Assembly (NCBI RefSeq): GCF_022012335.1
Contig: NZ_JAKLTO010000002.1
Location: 530,087-594,086, forward strand
Reading direction: 5' to 3'
Source: Flavobacterium sp. SM15
GTDB lineage: Bacteria; Bacteroidota; Bacteroidia; Flavobacteriales; Flavobacteriaceae
Length of the DNA stretch: 64,000 bases
Both the position numbers and the translations under genes were made by a program. Shown piece by piece: positions 52,893 to 61,867 of the stretch. The notes below the pieces were generated by a model, which was not told the DNA's origin, did no database searches, and worked only from the letters and a program-made list of their open reading frames with translations. Numbering within the stretch: position 1 is the first letter of the stretch; each line of letters opens with the position of its first letter.

Positions 52893-54025
52893 TAGCAAAC
52901 CGTTAAATAAGCATACGCATAGGAAAAACGACCGCTTTCCGGAACGGACAATAGAATTTTATCGCCTTTTTTCAGTTTTCCGGAATTCATCAATTCTTCC
53001 AACATCAAATAGATAGAGGCAGAACCAACATTTCCTACATGCTTTAAGTTCATAAACCATTTCTCCATGGGCACTTCGATTCCCTTATTGGCAAGAGATT
53101 CGTACAATCCTTTTACAAAATAATGCGAGGAAACATGCGGAAGAAAATAAGTGATATCCTCTGGAGTAATCCTGTTCTTATCCATGGCCGCCTTCATGCT
53201 CACCGCTCCTTTTTCAAGAATGTGCTGATCAAGAATTTTCACATCTTGTTTGATGGAAAACACCGATTCGGAAAGCCATTCACTGGTTTTATAATTGCTC
53301 CAGGGTTTGATGCTGCCGTCTTCCTGTTTGTCTCCACCGGCATACATACAGGCTTCCAGCTCGTGCGCATAAGAAAAGGCTTCCATCCATTCTATTTTCA
53401 ATGGATTTTCCCCTCTTGGCTTGTTTTCCAATAAAAAAGCCGCTGCACCATCCGATAACATCCAGCGCAGAAAATCTTTTTTAAAGGCGATTATAGGTTG
53501 TTCCTCAAGGTTTTTGAGGTTTACAATTTCATTTTCGAATTTATCGGCCAACATCCAGGTAGAAACGCGTTCCGAACCCGTACAAACCGCATTGGTGGTA
53601 TTCCCGGATTTTACCGAAAGATACCCGAATTTAAGGGCGTTCATCCCCGCATTGCAAACCCCCGATGAGGAATTAAGTTCTACCGATTGGTTTTGCAACA
53701 GTCCGTGAACCATGGCGGCATGGGAAGGCAATAAATTATCGGGAGTTGAAGTCCCGCACGATAAAAGTTCAAGGTCTTTTGAAGTGAAATCTGCATCAAA
53801 AAGACTCTGAACCGCCTGATTGGTTAATTCGGCATTGGTATGCGTAGGATTACCCATTTGGTCCAGAGCATAATAACGGGTGGTGATTCCATTATTGCGA
53901 AGGATGATTCTTCTCGCTTTAGAAGCGGTATTGTTGATTAAACCCAGAAAAGATTCCATCTCCTCATTGGAAACGGGCTTATTAGGCAAATATTTTCCGG
54001 ATTTTGTAATGTAAACTTCAAACAT
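52892..54025 (-). CDS. darB: DarB, KASIII-like ketosynthase of dialkylresorcinol synthesis
   Basis: 377 residues. KASIII catalytic set: C124 (SSSGVCNAGMNALK), H297 (YFLPHVSSHYF) and N332 (NLKHVGNVGSASIYL). DarB acts with DarA to condense two acyl chains (a beta-ketoacyl and an enoyl/acyl thioester) into the cyclohexenone or resorcinol core. It lies nine bases downstream of darA on the same strand, as in other flexirubin-type clusters. Confidence 0.9.
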   Translation of the reverse strand: MFEVYITKSGKYLPNKPVSNEEMESFLGLINNTASKARRIILRNNGITTRYYALDQMGNPTHTNAELTNQAVQSLFDADFTSKDLELLSCGTSTPDNLLPSHAAMVHGLLQNQSVELNSSSGVCNAGMNALKFGYLSVKSGNTTNAVCTGSERVSTWMLADKFENEIVNLKNLEEQPIIAFKKDFLRWMLSDGAAAFLLENKPRGENPLKIEWMEAFSYAHELEACMYAGGDKQEDGSIKPWSNYKTSEWLSESVFSIKQDVKILDQHILEKGAVSMKAAMDKNRITPEDITYFLPHVSSHYFVKGLYESLANKGIEVPMEKWFMNLKHVGNVGSASIYLMLEELMNSGKLKKGDKILLSVPESGRFSYAYAYLTVC

Positions 54026-54033
54026 AATATTCT

Positions 54034-54933
54034 TTATACCCCTCTGTAGTAGGCTTTTTCCTTTTTAATTCTGTTAAAAACCAAAGGATATTTTAAAAGA
54101 TGCAAGATATAGACAATTGGCGATATTAACCAAATTGCAACAAATAAATAAACATTAAATACTTTGAGCCATTTTGGACGCGAATCGGTTTTTTTGATGA
54201 TCAGTCCGGCCCATTTTTTGAACATTTTATTGGCTTTTTTATCCATTTCCACCAAAAAAGGTCGTATTTCCACGGCATCGTTCTCCAACAACTTTTCTTG
54301 AAGACCTTTAAATGAGTTTGATTTCAAATATTCTAAAAGAACAGTTCCAAATTTTCCGGCACCATCAATTTCCTGATCGGATACCCCCGGTTTGGGAAAC
54401 ATTCCGAATTTCTCTTTCTTTCCGGTAAACATCCACTGTACAATGGTAACCACACTAACATGGTTGATGTGACGGTCTACCAAAGCAATATTTCCAACCA
54501 AAGTTGCCTTTAATCCTTTAAGCAATACTTTCATTTTCTCCTGCGCCATCACCCACATATTGCGCGCACCAATCACGGTTACAACCGGAGTACCCGCAAA
54601 AAGTTGCTTAGCGGCATCACTTTTTAAAAACGAATTGACCGGAATTGAAGGAGATAAATACCAAACCTGATACCCTAAAATAATAAGGTCGTATTTCTTT
54701 TGCAAAATTTTATCCGAAGGGGGATGAATTACTGCGGGAATCTGTAAAAACGATTCGGGAAACGCGTCAAAAAATGACGGCTTGTCCCACGGAAATGGAA
54801 ACGGTTTTTCCAATTGAATATCACAAAACGTAACGGTAATTTCCGGATCCGACAAAAGTGGAGCGGCCATATTTTTAACAATCTGTTCCAATTGACCGGA
54901 TTGTGTGTAATAAAGTACTAATACGTTTTTCAT
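54034..54933 (-). CDS. darA: DarA, dialkylresorcinol condensing enzyme
   Basis: 299 residues from the ATG at 54933, giving an eight-base gap after the acyltransferase gene. The start MKNVLVLYYTQSGQLEQIVK has a flavodoxin-like phosphate loop (YYTQSGQ). LIILGYQVWYLSPSIPVNSF and GARNMWVMAQEKM follow. C-terminal hydrophobic segment FVAIWLISPIVYILHLLKYP suggests membrane association. The family (DarA) partners with DarB to form dialkylresorcinols, the lipid half of flexirubins. An upstream start at 54972 would overlap the preceding gene and is unlikely. Confidence 0.92.
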   Translation of the reverse strand: MKNVLVLYYTQSGQLEQIVKNMAAPLLSDPEITVTFCDIQLEKPFPFPWDKPSFFDAFPESFLQIPAVIHPPSDKILQKKYDLIILGYQVWYLSPSIPVNSFLKSDAAKQLFAGTPVVTVIGARNMWVMAQEKMKVLLKGLKATLVGNIALVDRHINHVSVVTIVQWMFTGKKEKFGMFPKPGVSDQEIDGAGKFGTVLLEYLKSNSFKGLQEKLLENDAVEIRPFLVEMDKKANKMFKKWAGLIIKKTDSRPKWLKVFNVYLFVAIWLISPIVYILHLLKYPLVFNRIKKEKAYYRGV

Positions 54934-54941
54934 GAACTGTT

Positions 54942-55832
54942 TTATTTGTTTTTCGGGGTTAACACATTCCAAAAATCGAAATAATTAAACCACTGCAGTG
55001 GATATTTTTTCAACATCGATTCCACACTGCTCGTGTAGGCTTTCAAGAGTCCTTGTTCGTCACGTTGCTTTACCTCAGCCATACGGGCGTACAAATGGTA
55101 ATGCAGATTCGGCTCTTTCATCACATAGACAAAAACCACCGGTACTTTCAAACGGGATGCGATTAAAAAAGGTCCCGCCGGAAAATTAGCCGACTGTCCC
55201 AAAAGGGTTTCGCTCATCGATTTGGTTCCTTCAAAATAGCGATCACCCGTAAAACAAATCAATTCGTTATTGGCTAAAGCGTTGTTGATTTCAAAAATAT
55301 GCGACAAATCGTCTTTAACAACAATGAATTTTATGGACGATTTTTTAGTGACACTTTCCAAATATTCCTTAATAACCGAATGTTCCCTGTCGGTAGTAAC
55401 CAGATTGATTTGACACTCCAAGTCGATTTCTCCAAAGAAATGTTCGGCAATCTCGAAATTTCCAACGTGTGCACTGATTAAAACTCCGCCTTTTTTTTCT
55501 GCTAATAGCTTTTGAAGCAATTCTACGCCATCAAATTCATACGTAAATTTATTGCGCAAACCAGCTGAAATTGCTGTTTTATCAATAATCGTCTGACCAA
55601 AAGTAAAGTAACTTTTATAAACCCACAAAAGCGATTTTACAACCGAATATTTGTGGCGTTGTCGAAAATAATAATAAGTAGCCTGATTACTTTTACGCTG
55701 GAACAAAAAATAATAAAAAGCTACAAAAACCAAAACCGAATAAGCCGCTTTGATTCCGAGCTTTTTTATACAGAAAACAAATATTTTATACCCTAACAGA
55801 GTCCCTTTGGACTTACCATCCCATTGACTCAT
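54942..55832 (-). CDS. LpxL/HtrB-like acyltransferase
   Basis: 296 residues. An N-terminal anchor (IKAAYSVLVFVAFYYFLFQ) precedes the lipid A acyltransferase-like domain, with the H-x4-D/E type catalytic motif AHVGNFEIAEHFF and later CFTGDRYFEGTKSMSETLLG. ANFPAGPFLIASRLKVPVVF is a further family block. In the cluster it may acylate a pigment or lipid acceptor from an ACP, and it is comparable to the acyltransferase components of aryl polyene loci. Six bases separate it from the ACP gene. Confidence 0.87.
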   Translation of the reverse strand: MSQWDGKSKGTLLGYKIFVFCIKKLGIKAAYSVLVFVAFYYFLFQRKSNQATYYYFRQRHKYSVVKSLLWVYKSYFTFGQTIIDKTAISAGLRNKFTYEFDGVELLQKLLAEKKGGVLISAHVGNFEIAEHFFGEIDLECQINLVTTDREHSVIKEYLESVTKKSSIKFIVVKDDLSHIFEINNALANNELICFTGDRYFEGTKSMSETLLGQSANFPAGPFLIASRLKVPVVFVYVMKEPNLHYHLYARMAEVKQRDEQGLLKAYTSSVESMLKKYPLQWFNYFDFWNVLTPKNK

Positions 55833-55838
55833 AGCATA

Positions 55839-56090
55839 TTAGTTCTTATTTTGAATCTTGGTTTCGATTAAATTATAGAAATCTTCAAACGTAGCGATGC
55901 CCACAAAATCGGCCTCACCTAATTTTACCCCAAAATTTGCTTCGATGGAAACCACTAAATCCACATAGTCCAAGCTATCCAAACCTAAGGTATCCTTTAA
56001 ATTTGACTCAGGAGAGATTACATCGGCATCTACTTCAAATTCTTCCACTAAAATTTCATTAACCTTCTCTAAAATCGTTTCTTTATTCAT
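55839..56090 (-). CDS. Acyl carrier protein 2
   Basis: 83 residues. Phosphopantetheine Ser 39 in TLGLDSLDYVDLVVSIEANF. It differs clearly from ACP 1 (GLDSID), so the two may serve the polyene and the initiation/dialkylresorcinol branch respectively. It lies between a ketosynthase gene and the acyltransferase gene. Confidence 0.93.
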   Translation of the reverse strand: MNKETILEKVNEILVEEFEVDADVISPESNLKDTLGLDSLDYVDLVVSIEANFGVKLGEADFVGIATFEDFYNLIETKIQNKN

Positions 56091-56093
56091 CTT

Positions 56094-57320
56094 TTATTCT
56101 TTTAATTTCCGTACCACAACTGCTGAATTTGTTCCTCCAAATCCAAAAGAATTCGACAAATATATATCAAAATTTTTATTTACCGTTTTTGAGGCAATAT
56201 TTAACTTTTCGGAGGCTTCGTCCGATTGTTCGAAGTTAATGTTCGGCGCAATGAAACCGTGTTGCATCATCAAAGTCGAATAAATAAGCTCACTGGCTCC
56301 AGCCATCCAGCATTCGTGCCCGGTCATGGATTTGGTCGAACTTACATGCGGATTGCTTTCCCCGAAAACCTCATAAATCGCTCGGGCCTCATTAGCATCT
56401 CCCAAAGGTGTTGAAGTCGCATGAGCGTTGATGTACCCAACCTCATTTGGCTGAATTCCCGCCTGCGCTAAAGCACGTCGCATTGCCGTTGCCGGACCTT
56501 CCACGTTTGGTGTGGAAATATGCCCTCCGTTGGAAGAAAATCCGTAACCGATAACCTCTGCCACAATAGGAGCTCCACGTTTTATAGCCGATTCATAGCT
56601 CTCTAAAATAAGCGTTGCTCCACCACCACTGGGTACCAAACCGTCTCTTGAACTGTCAAAAGGACGGGAAGCTTTCGCCGGATTAGCTTCGTTAGGCGAA
56701 AAAACACCTAAACCGTCAAAACTGGCCATTGCATATTTATTAATTTCCTGAGCACCACCGCAAATGATGATGTCCTGTAATCCGCTTTTAATCAAATGAA
56801 AACCTAAACCTACCGAATGCGAACCACTGGCACAAGCCGCGCTGATGGTCATGTTCACCCCGCGCAAACGAAAAATGGTGGATAGGTTCATAGTAACGGT
56901 TGAATTCATCGATTTGAAAATCGCTCCCGAACCAATCAAAGCCGTATCTTTCTTCTCACGAATAATATCGGTAGCTTCAATAATCGCTTTGGAAACACTG
57001 TCGTTACCGTATAAAATCCCTACTTCGTGCTCGTCAAAAAAAGCATCATCAATTTTTGCATTCTGAAGCGCTTCGATAGTTGCCATATAGGCATATTCCG
57101 TTTCTTCCCCAATGCTGATACGCTGACGACGGTTAAGCAGGTTTTTCAAATCGGGTTTCGGAACCATTCCGGTCAAAGCCGACTGAAAGCCGAATTCTTT
57201 TCGCTCCTGATCATACACAATTCCTGATTTCCCCTCGTAAAGTGATTGCTTCACTTCTTCCAACGAAGTTCCAATACAGGAATAAATTCCCATTCCGGTG
57301 ATCACAACTCTTCTTTCCAT
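56094..57320 (-). CDS. Beta-ketoacyl-ACP synthase (FabF-like, active)
   Basis: 408 residues. Triad C163 (TISAACASGSHSVGLG), H300 (INAHATSTPLGDANEA) and H335 (STKSMTGHECWMAGAS). The gene sits between FabG and ACP 2, forming the core condensation/reduction set nearest the promoter. Similar in length to E. coli FabF but with NAHATST in place of NAHGTST. Confidence 0.94.
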   Translation of the reverse strand: MERRVVITGMGIYSCIGTSLEEVKQSLYEGKSGIVYDQERKEFGFQSALTGMVPKPDLKNLLNRRQRISIGEETEYAYMATIEALQNAKIDDAFFDEHEVGILYGNDSVSKAIIEATDIIREKKDTALIGSGAIFKSMNSTVTMNLSTIFRLRGVNMTISAACASGSHSVGLGFHLIKSGLQDIIICGGAQEINKYAMASFDGLGVFSPNEANPAKASRPFDSSRDGLVPSGGGATLILESYESAIKRGAPIVAEVIGYGFSSNGGHISTPNVEGPATAMRRALAQAGIQPNEVGYINAHATSTPLGDANEARAIYEVFGESNPHVSSTKSMTGHECWMAGASELIYSTLMMQHGFIAPNINFEQSDEASEKLNIASKTVNKNFDIYLSNSFGFGGTNSAVVVRKLKE

Positions 57321-57336
57321 CTTCTGATTTATAACC

Positions 57337-58071
57337 TTATGAATAAATTCCTCCGTTAATATTGATTACTTCTCCCGTAATGTATCCGGCCTTTGAAGAC
57401 GTTAAAAACCCAACCAAATCGGCTACTTCTTCGGCCTCTCCAAAACGGTTTACAGGGATCATTTTTACTAATTCTTTTTCATCCAAAGCTCCGGTCATAT
57501 CGGTTCGGATGAATCCCGGTGCTACTGCATTCACCGTAATATTGCGTTTGGCTACTTCCTGAGCCAATGCTTTGGTAGCCGCTACCACAGCTCCTTTTGC
57601 TGCAGAATAATTTGTTTGGCCCGGTGTTCCTTTTACTCCGGAAACCGAAACCATATTAACTATACGCCCATATTTGTTGCGCAACATTTTTTGAATGAAG
57701 AAATTCGTCACGTTGAAAAAACCGTTCAGGCTGGTATTGATTACATTGCTCCAGTCTTCATGGCTCATCCACATAAACAACCCATCACGCGTTATTCCCG
57801 CGTTGTTTACAATTACCTCAACCACCGCTTCCGGATTGGCTTCCTGCCAAGCAGTTAAAGCTGTTTTCACTTCCTCCGAATCGGACACGTTAAATTTTAT
57901 AATCTCTCCAGTTGCTCCTTTTTTTACAACTTCTTCCAAAGTTTTTTCGGCCGCTTCCTGATTTGCCTGATAATTAATCAGGATGTGGTATTTTTTATCA
58001 TCTGCTAATCGCTGACAAATAGCGCTCCCGATTCCGCGGGAACCTCCTGTTACTAAAGCACATTTCATCAT
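57337..58071 (-). CDS. 3-oxoacyl-ACP reductase (FabG-like SDR)
   Basis: 244 residues. Rossmann motif TGGSRGIGSAI near residues 8-18, NNAGITRDGL near 89-98, and the catalytic Ser/Tyr/Lys set in SVSGVKGTPGQTNYSAAKGA (Y155, K159). It reduces 3-ketoacyl-ACP during polyene or fatty chain growth and is probably dedicated to this cluster. Lies one base after the TAL stop. Confidence 0.94.
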   Translation of the reverse strand: MMKCALVTGGSRGIGSAICQRLADDKKYHILINYQANQEAAEKTLEEVVKKGATGEIIKFNVSDSEEVKTALTAWQEANPEAVVEVIVNNAGITRDGLFMWMSHEDWSNVINTSLNGFFNVTNFFIQKMLRNKYGRIVNMVSVSGVKGTPGQTNYSAAKGAVVAATKALAQEVAKRNITVNAVAPGFIRTDMTGALDEKELVKMIPVNRFGEAEEVADLVGFLTSSKAGYITGEVININGGIYS

Positions 58072-58072
58072 C

Positions 58073-59593
58073 TTATTCTGCCATTAAATAGTCTTTCACT
58101 TTCTGAACAAACGGATACATTACCTGATCCTGTTTAAATTCCGGAATAATGTTTCGCACCTCATCGTACATTTTTCGGGTTGTCGACGAAATTTCATTTT
58201 TATACCCTAACGCATCGATTGCCTGTACAATGGTAATTAATTCGATAGCCAAAACCTCAAAGGCATTCTCAATTACTTTTCCGGTAATTACCGCCGCATT
58301 GGTTCCCATACTCACTATATCCTGATTGTCGTTGTTGTTCGGGATACTGTGAATATACATCGAACTTGACAGCGTTTGACATTCTGCTGTGGTTGAAGTT
58401 GCGGTAAACTGAACGCCCTGCATCCCAAAATTAAACCCTAAGGTCCCCAAATTTACAAAAGGAGGCAAAATTTCATTCAATTTCGAATTCAATAAATAAT
58501 TTAACTGACGCTCGGCCAACATGGTCAATTTAGTGATTACCAACTTCAACTTATCCATTTCCAAAGAGATATAATCGCCGTGGAAGTTTCCTCCATGGTA
58601 CACGTGCTGGTTTTTCACATCTACGATTGGGTTGTCGTTTGCGGAATTGATTTCATTTTCCAAAATCGCGGAAACCGAATTAATCGTATCCAAAACAGGG
58701 CCTAAAATTTGAGGTACACAACGCAACGAATAATATTCCTGAACTTTTTCCTTAAATACGTCTTCGGTGTTATCACCCGTATATAAATGATCTTCTCTTT
58801 TACGAACCAAACTGCTGTCGGTCAAGTTCTCACGCATTCTCTTAGCGATTTGCTGCTGACCAAAATGACGTTTGGTATTGTTTAATTCTGCGGAAAGATG
58901 ATCGTCGTATGCTTTTACAATCTCGTTGATTGCACAAGAACATTTGATAGCCCAATCCAAAACTTTCTCAGCATTGTGAACATTTACAATCCCGATTCCG
59001 GTCATGACCGAAGTTCCGTTCATCAGCGCTAACCCTTCACGAATTTCAACATTGATTGGTTCTAAGCCTTCAATTTCAAACACTTCTTTGGTTGCTCTTC
59101 GTTCCCCTTTATAAAACACTTCGCCTTCCCCAATTAAAGTTAAAGCCAAATGCGCTAATTGAACCAAGTCTCCACTAGCTCCCACACCACCATGTTCAAA
59201 AATTAGCGGTGTAATATCGCGGTTGATAAATTCTTTCATCAAATGAATTACCGAAGGATGTACTCCTGAATTTCCCAACGAAAGCGTATTCAAACGCGCT
59301 AAAATTGCCGATTTTACACAAACTGGACTAAGCGGTTTTCCTGTTCCTGATGAGTGGCTTCGAATTAGGTTATATTGCAATTGTAAACGGTCTTCGTCTT
59401 TGATTCGGTACTGCGCCATAGGACCAAAACCGGTATTCACACCATAGATCACCTTATTGCCTGAGAATTCTTTAAGAAAAGTAAAGCTTTCCTCCACACG
59501 CTTCAACACCGCATCGCTTACTTCTAACTTATTGTTTTTAAAAACAATGGCTGAAAATTCTTCAAGGCTTAAAAATTCATTTATCGTACTCAT
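58073..59593 (-). CDS. Tyrosine ammonia-lyase
   Basis: 506 residues from the ATG at 59593 (a TTG at 59596 is also in frame). The MIO cofactor triad Ala-Ser-Gly is residues 139-141 in HGGVGASGDLVQLAHLAL, and the catalytic Tyr is Y50 (VIYGVNTGFGPMAQ). H80 in LIRSHSSGTGKPL occupies the ring-recognition position. Length and sequence closely match the F. johnsoniae TAL that I know to be tyrosine-specific. The product 4-coumarate is the aryl polyene starter. First gene of the minus-strand operon, next to the promoter. Confidence 0.93.
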   Translation of the reverse strand: MSTINEFLSLEEFSAIVFKNNKLEVSDAVLKRVEESFTFLKEFSGNKVIYGVNTGFGPMAQYRIKDEDRLQLQYNLIRSHSSGTGKPLSPVCVKSAILARLNTLSLGNSGVHPSVIHLMKEFINRDITPLIFEHGGVGASGDLVQLAHLALTLIGEGEVFYKGERRATKEVFEIEGLEPINVEIREGLALMNGTSVMTGIGIVNVHNAEKVLDWAIKCSCAINEIVKAYDDHLSAELNNTKRHFGQQQIAKRMRENLTDSSLVRKREDHLYTGDNTEDVFKEKVQEYYSLRCVPQILGPVLDTINSVSAILENEINSANDNPIVDVKNQHVYHGGNFHGDYISLEMDKLKLVITKLTMLAERQLNYLLNSKLNEILPPFVNLGTLGFNFGMQGVQFTATSTTAECQTLSSSMYIHSIPNNNDNQDIVSMGTNAAVITGKVIENAFEVLAIELITIVQAIDALGYKNEISSTTRKMYDEVRNIIPEFKQDQVMYPFVQKVKDYLMAE

Positions 59594-59658
59594 CAAATTA
59601 GTGTTTTTACCTACAAAAAATAGCAGGTAATTTTATTTCTATTTTAAAAATATGTATT

Positions 59659-59666
59659 TACATTTG
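59659..59666 (+). promoter_or_regulatory. Putative -7 element (TACATTTG) for the halogenase-like gene
   Basis: A TAnnTTTG match 44 bases before the ATG at 59711, lying seven bases from the oppositely oriented element of the pigment operon. Confidence 0.5.
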
Positions 59667-59673
59667 AACGCCT

Positions 59674-59681
59674 CAAAGGTA
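59674..59681 (-). promoter_or_regulatory. Putative -7 element (TACCTTTG) for the pigment operon
   Basis: The minus strand reads TACCTTTG. The inferred start of transcription lies near 59667, giving a leader of about 75 bases to the TAL ATG. Confidence 0.5.
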
Positions 59682-59710
59682 ACATATTCTTAAAAAGAAA
59701 AAAGAAAAAT

Positions 59711-60973
59711 ATGAGACAGGAGTTTGTAGATGTTTTAGTGATTGGTGCTGGGCCATCCGGGTGTGTTTCCGCCTCTTACCTTCACAATAACGGGGTAAAA
59801 GTAAAAGTCGTAGAGAAAACAAAATTCCCTCGTTTGGTTGTTGGCGAAAGTCTTATCCCAAGGGTAATGGATCATTTTGACGAAGCAGGTTTGTTTGAGG
59901 CATTGGACGCTATGAATTTCGAGAAGAAACTAGGCGCCCGATTCATTAGAGGAGAGGAAATCTGTGTTTTTGATTTCAGTAACAAATTCTCGGAAGGCTG
60001 GGACTGGACCTGGCAGGTTCCAAGAGCAGATTTTGACAACACCCTTGCTCAGGAAGTGATCCGAAAAGGTATTGATCTTGAATTTGAAAGTGAAGTTTTA
60101 GCGGTTGAATTTAATGGAAGTGATTCAATAACAACTGTAAAAGACAAGGAAGGAAATACAAAAGAAATTCACGCAAAATTCATCATTGATTCCAGCGGAT
60201 ACGGTCGTGTTCTTCCAAGATTATTAGATCTGGACACCCCTTCAAAACTGGATCCGCATTCATCCATTTTCACCCATGTTAAAGATGTAAATCGTCCGGA
60301 AGGCGAAGAAGGAACTTTGATTTCCTTTGACATTCTGGAAACCGAAGTTTGGTTGTGGGTGATTCCTTTCTCAAACGGCAACACCAGTTTAGGAGTAGTG
60401 GGCCCAACGGAATTCATCAATTCGCTTTCTACCAATAAAGATAATGCGGAAGCTTTAAAAAATGCCATTCAATTATCAGAGTATTACATTAAACGTTTCG
60501 GCGGGGTTGATTTTCTTTTCGAACCGGTAAAACTGGAAAATTATTCCCGTTCGGTTAAAAAAATGTATGGAAATGGTTTTGCACTAACCGGAAACAGTTC
60601 TGAATTTTTAGATCCTGTTTTTTCTTCGGGGGTTGCCTTTGCTACCGAATCGGGAATGCTCTCCGCCAAATTAATTCACCGCCAATTGCAAGGTGAGAAA
60701 ATCGACTGGGAAGTTGAATTCACCCAATATATGAAAAGCGGTATCGGAGTTTTCACCACTTACGTAAAAGAGTGGTACACCGGAAACCTTCAGACTTTAT
60801 TTTTCCATCAACCGGAAAATCCGGAGGTAAAACGAAAAATCTGTGCGGTTTTGGCCGGTTATGTTTGGGATCAGGAGAACCCGTTTGTTAAAAAACATGA
60901 CAATGTCATTAAGAACATGGCCCATCTTTTACGATTGGAACAAGAACAACGAACCATAAAAAACCCGGAATAA
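59711..60973 (+). CDS. Flavin-dependent halogenase/monooxygenase-like protein
   Basis: 420 residues. FAD-binding GAGPSG (12-17), EKTKFPRLVVGESLIP, and the WxWxxP-type segment WDWTWQVP (97-104), with K72/K73 in FEKKLGARF at the position of the halogenase Lys. The late GNSSEFLDPVFSSGVAFATE is the FAD-domain closure. The family includes tryptophan-halogenase-like chlorinases and related hydroxylases; flexirubins may be ring-chlorinated or hydroxylated, so both are plausible. The stop codon sits inside a terminator loop. Divergent from the pigment operon, sharing its regulatory region. Confidence 0.88.
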   Translation: MRQEFVDVLVIGAGPSGCVSASYLHNNGVKVKVVEKTKFPRLVVGESLIPRVMDHFDEAGLFEALDAMNFEKKLGARFIRGEEICVFDFSNKFSEGWDWTWQVPRADFDNTLAQEVIRKGIDLEFESEVLAVEFNGSDSITTVKDKEGNTKEIHAKFIIDSSGYGRVLPRLLDLDTPSKLDPHSSIFTHVKDVNRPEGEEGTLISFDILETEVWLWVIPFSNGNTSLGVVGPTEFINSLSTNKDNAEALKNAIQLSEYYIKRFGGVDFLFEPVKLENYSRSVKKMYGNGFALTGNSSEFLDPVFSSGVAFATESGMLSAKLIHRQLQGEKIDWEVEFTQYMKSGIGVFTTYVKEWYTGNLQTLFFHQPENPEVKRKICAVLAGYVWDQENPFVKKHDNVIKNMAHLLRLEQEQRTIKNPE

Positions 60974-60990
60974 TCCGGGTTTTCTTTTTT
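60958..60990 (+). terminator. Terminator overlapping the halogenase stop codon
   Basis: AACCCGGA and TCCGGGTT pair around the loop ATAA, which contains the TAA stop. A T-rich run follows. The last sense codons (Asn-Pro-Glu) form the ascending arm. Confidence 0.85.
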
Positions 60991-61010
60991 ACACAATCCT
61001 GTATAAAGTC

Positions 61011-61796
61011 TTATTTCGACTCTACAGTCATGCGGGTGTACTCGTAAATCAAATAGCTTAAATAACCCCATTCGATTGAGTTTAAGGGATATTGCTTAAT
61101 GAATTCTGCATTATCGCCAAACAATTCGTTGTAGTACTCTTTAAAATCAGAGGAGTGCAACCAAAAGATTTTATCTCCTTTTTTAACGTAGTAGGATTTG
61201 ATGACACCCCCTCCTAATTGAGGACTCATCATACCGTTAATTCCGAACGAGGCACCACCGGTTTCTTTCGCATTAGGATCACCATAAACCTCGATAATAC
61301 TGTTAAAAGAAGGGTTGATTAATTGCATCAAATATTCTTTCTGTTCTTTTTTATTTTTCAAAGAAACCAATTGATTTTTATAATAAACCGTCTCTTTGTT
61401 TGTAGCTTTTTTCATGTCCTTTGTAGACAAACTTCTGATATTGGTCGCATTTTTGAATGCTTTCATTCCTTTTTCAAATCCGGCAGGAGCTAAATACAAT
61501 TCTGAAATTGCTGCGGCATCAAACGCATCAACTTTCCCTGTGATGCTGTCTTTAACTTCAATGTTTGAAATCTGTCCTTTCTTTCTATCGATATCTTCAA
61601 AATAACCTTTAATGGTTCTTCCGTCTTTTAAAACTACTGTGGAAGTTTTTTTATTATTTACAGAAAGGAAGACCTCTTCAAACAAATAGGTTTCCATTTC
61701 TTTAATTTTCGCTTTCTCGTATTTAATTTTTTCTGCTTTTTGAGAGAACCCAAAACACGTCGCAAACAACATTACTAAAACTGTAATTTTTTTCAT
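61011..61796 (-). CDS. Exported protein of unknown function
   Basis: 261 residues from the ATG at 61796 (signal peptide MKKITVLVMLFATCFGFSQ). A second ATG two codons upstream is also possible. The body contains an SH3/SmB-like beta motif TVVLKDGRTIKGYFEDID near residue 45, common in exported flavobacterial proteins. The remainder has EFIKQYPLNSIEWGYLSYLI near the C-terminus. No catalytic motif. Convergent with the halogenase-like gene. Confidence 0.75.
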   Translation of the reverse strand: MKKITVLVMLFATCFGFSQKAEKIKYEKAKIKEMETYLFEEVFLSVNNKKTSTVVLKDGRTIKGYFEDIDRKKGQISNIEVKDSITGKVDAFDAAAISELYLAPAGFEKGMKAFKNATNIRSLSTKDMKKATNKETVYYKNQLVSLKNKKEQKEYLMQLINPSFNSIIEVYGDPNAKETGGASFGINGMMSPQLGGGVIKSYYVKKGDKIFWLHSSDFKEYYNELFGDNAEFIKQYPLNSIEWGYLSYLIYEYTRMTVESK

Positions 61797-61867
61797 ATTC
61801 ATTATGTTAAATTTTGTCCTAAAAATAGCACTTATTTTCAAAACAAAAACACTTCCAATATTTTAAT

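Larger units (their letters stand above)
31083..60973. other. Flexirubin-type pigment (aryl polyene plus dialkylresorcinol) biosynthetic cluster
   Basis: About 29 minus-strand genes from TAL (59593) to the AMP-binding ligase (31083), plus a divergent flavin-dependent halogenase-like gene. The diagnostic members are DarA and DarB (dialkylresorcinol formation), TAL (4-coumarate starter), type II ketosynthases with ACPs, FabG, hotdog dehydratases, and membrane export and acyltransfer proteins. Most junctions are ATGA, TAATG or within 20 bases; the most open internal junctions are a few tens of bases at most. The -7 elements for both directions lie back to back at 59659-59681. Confidence 0.92.
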
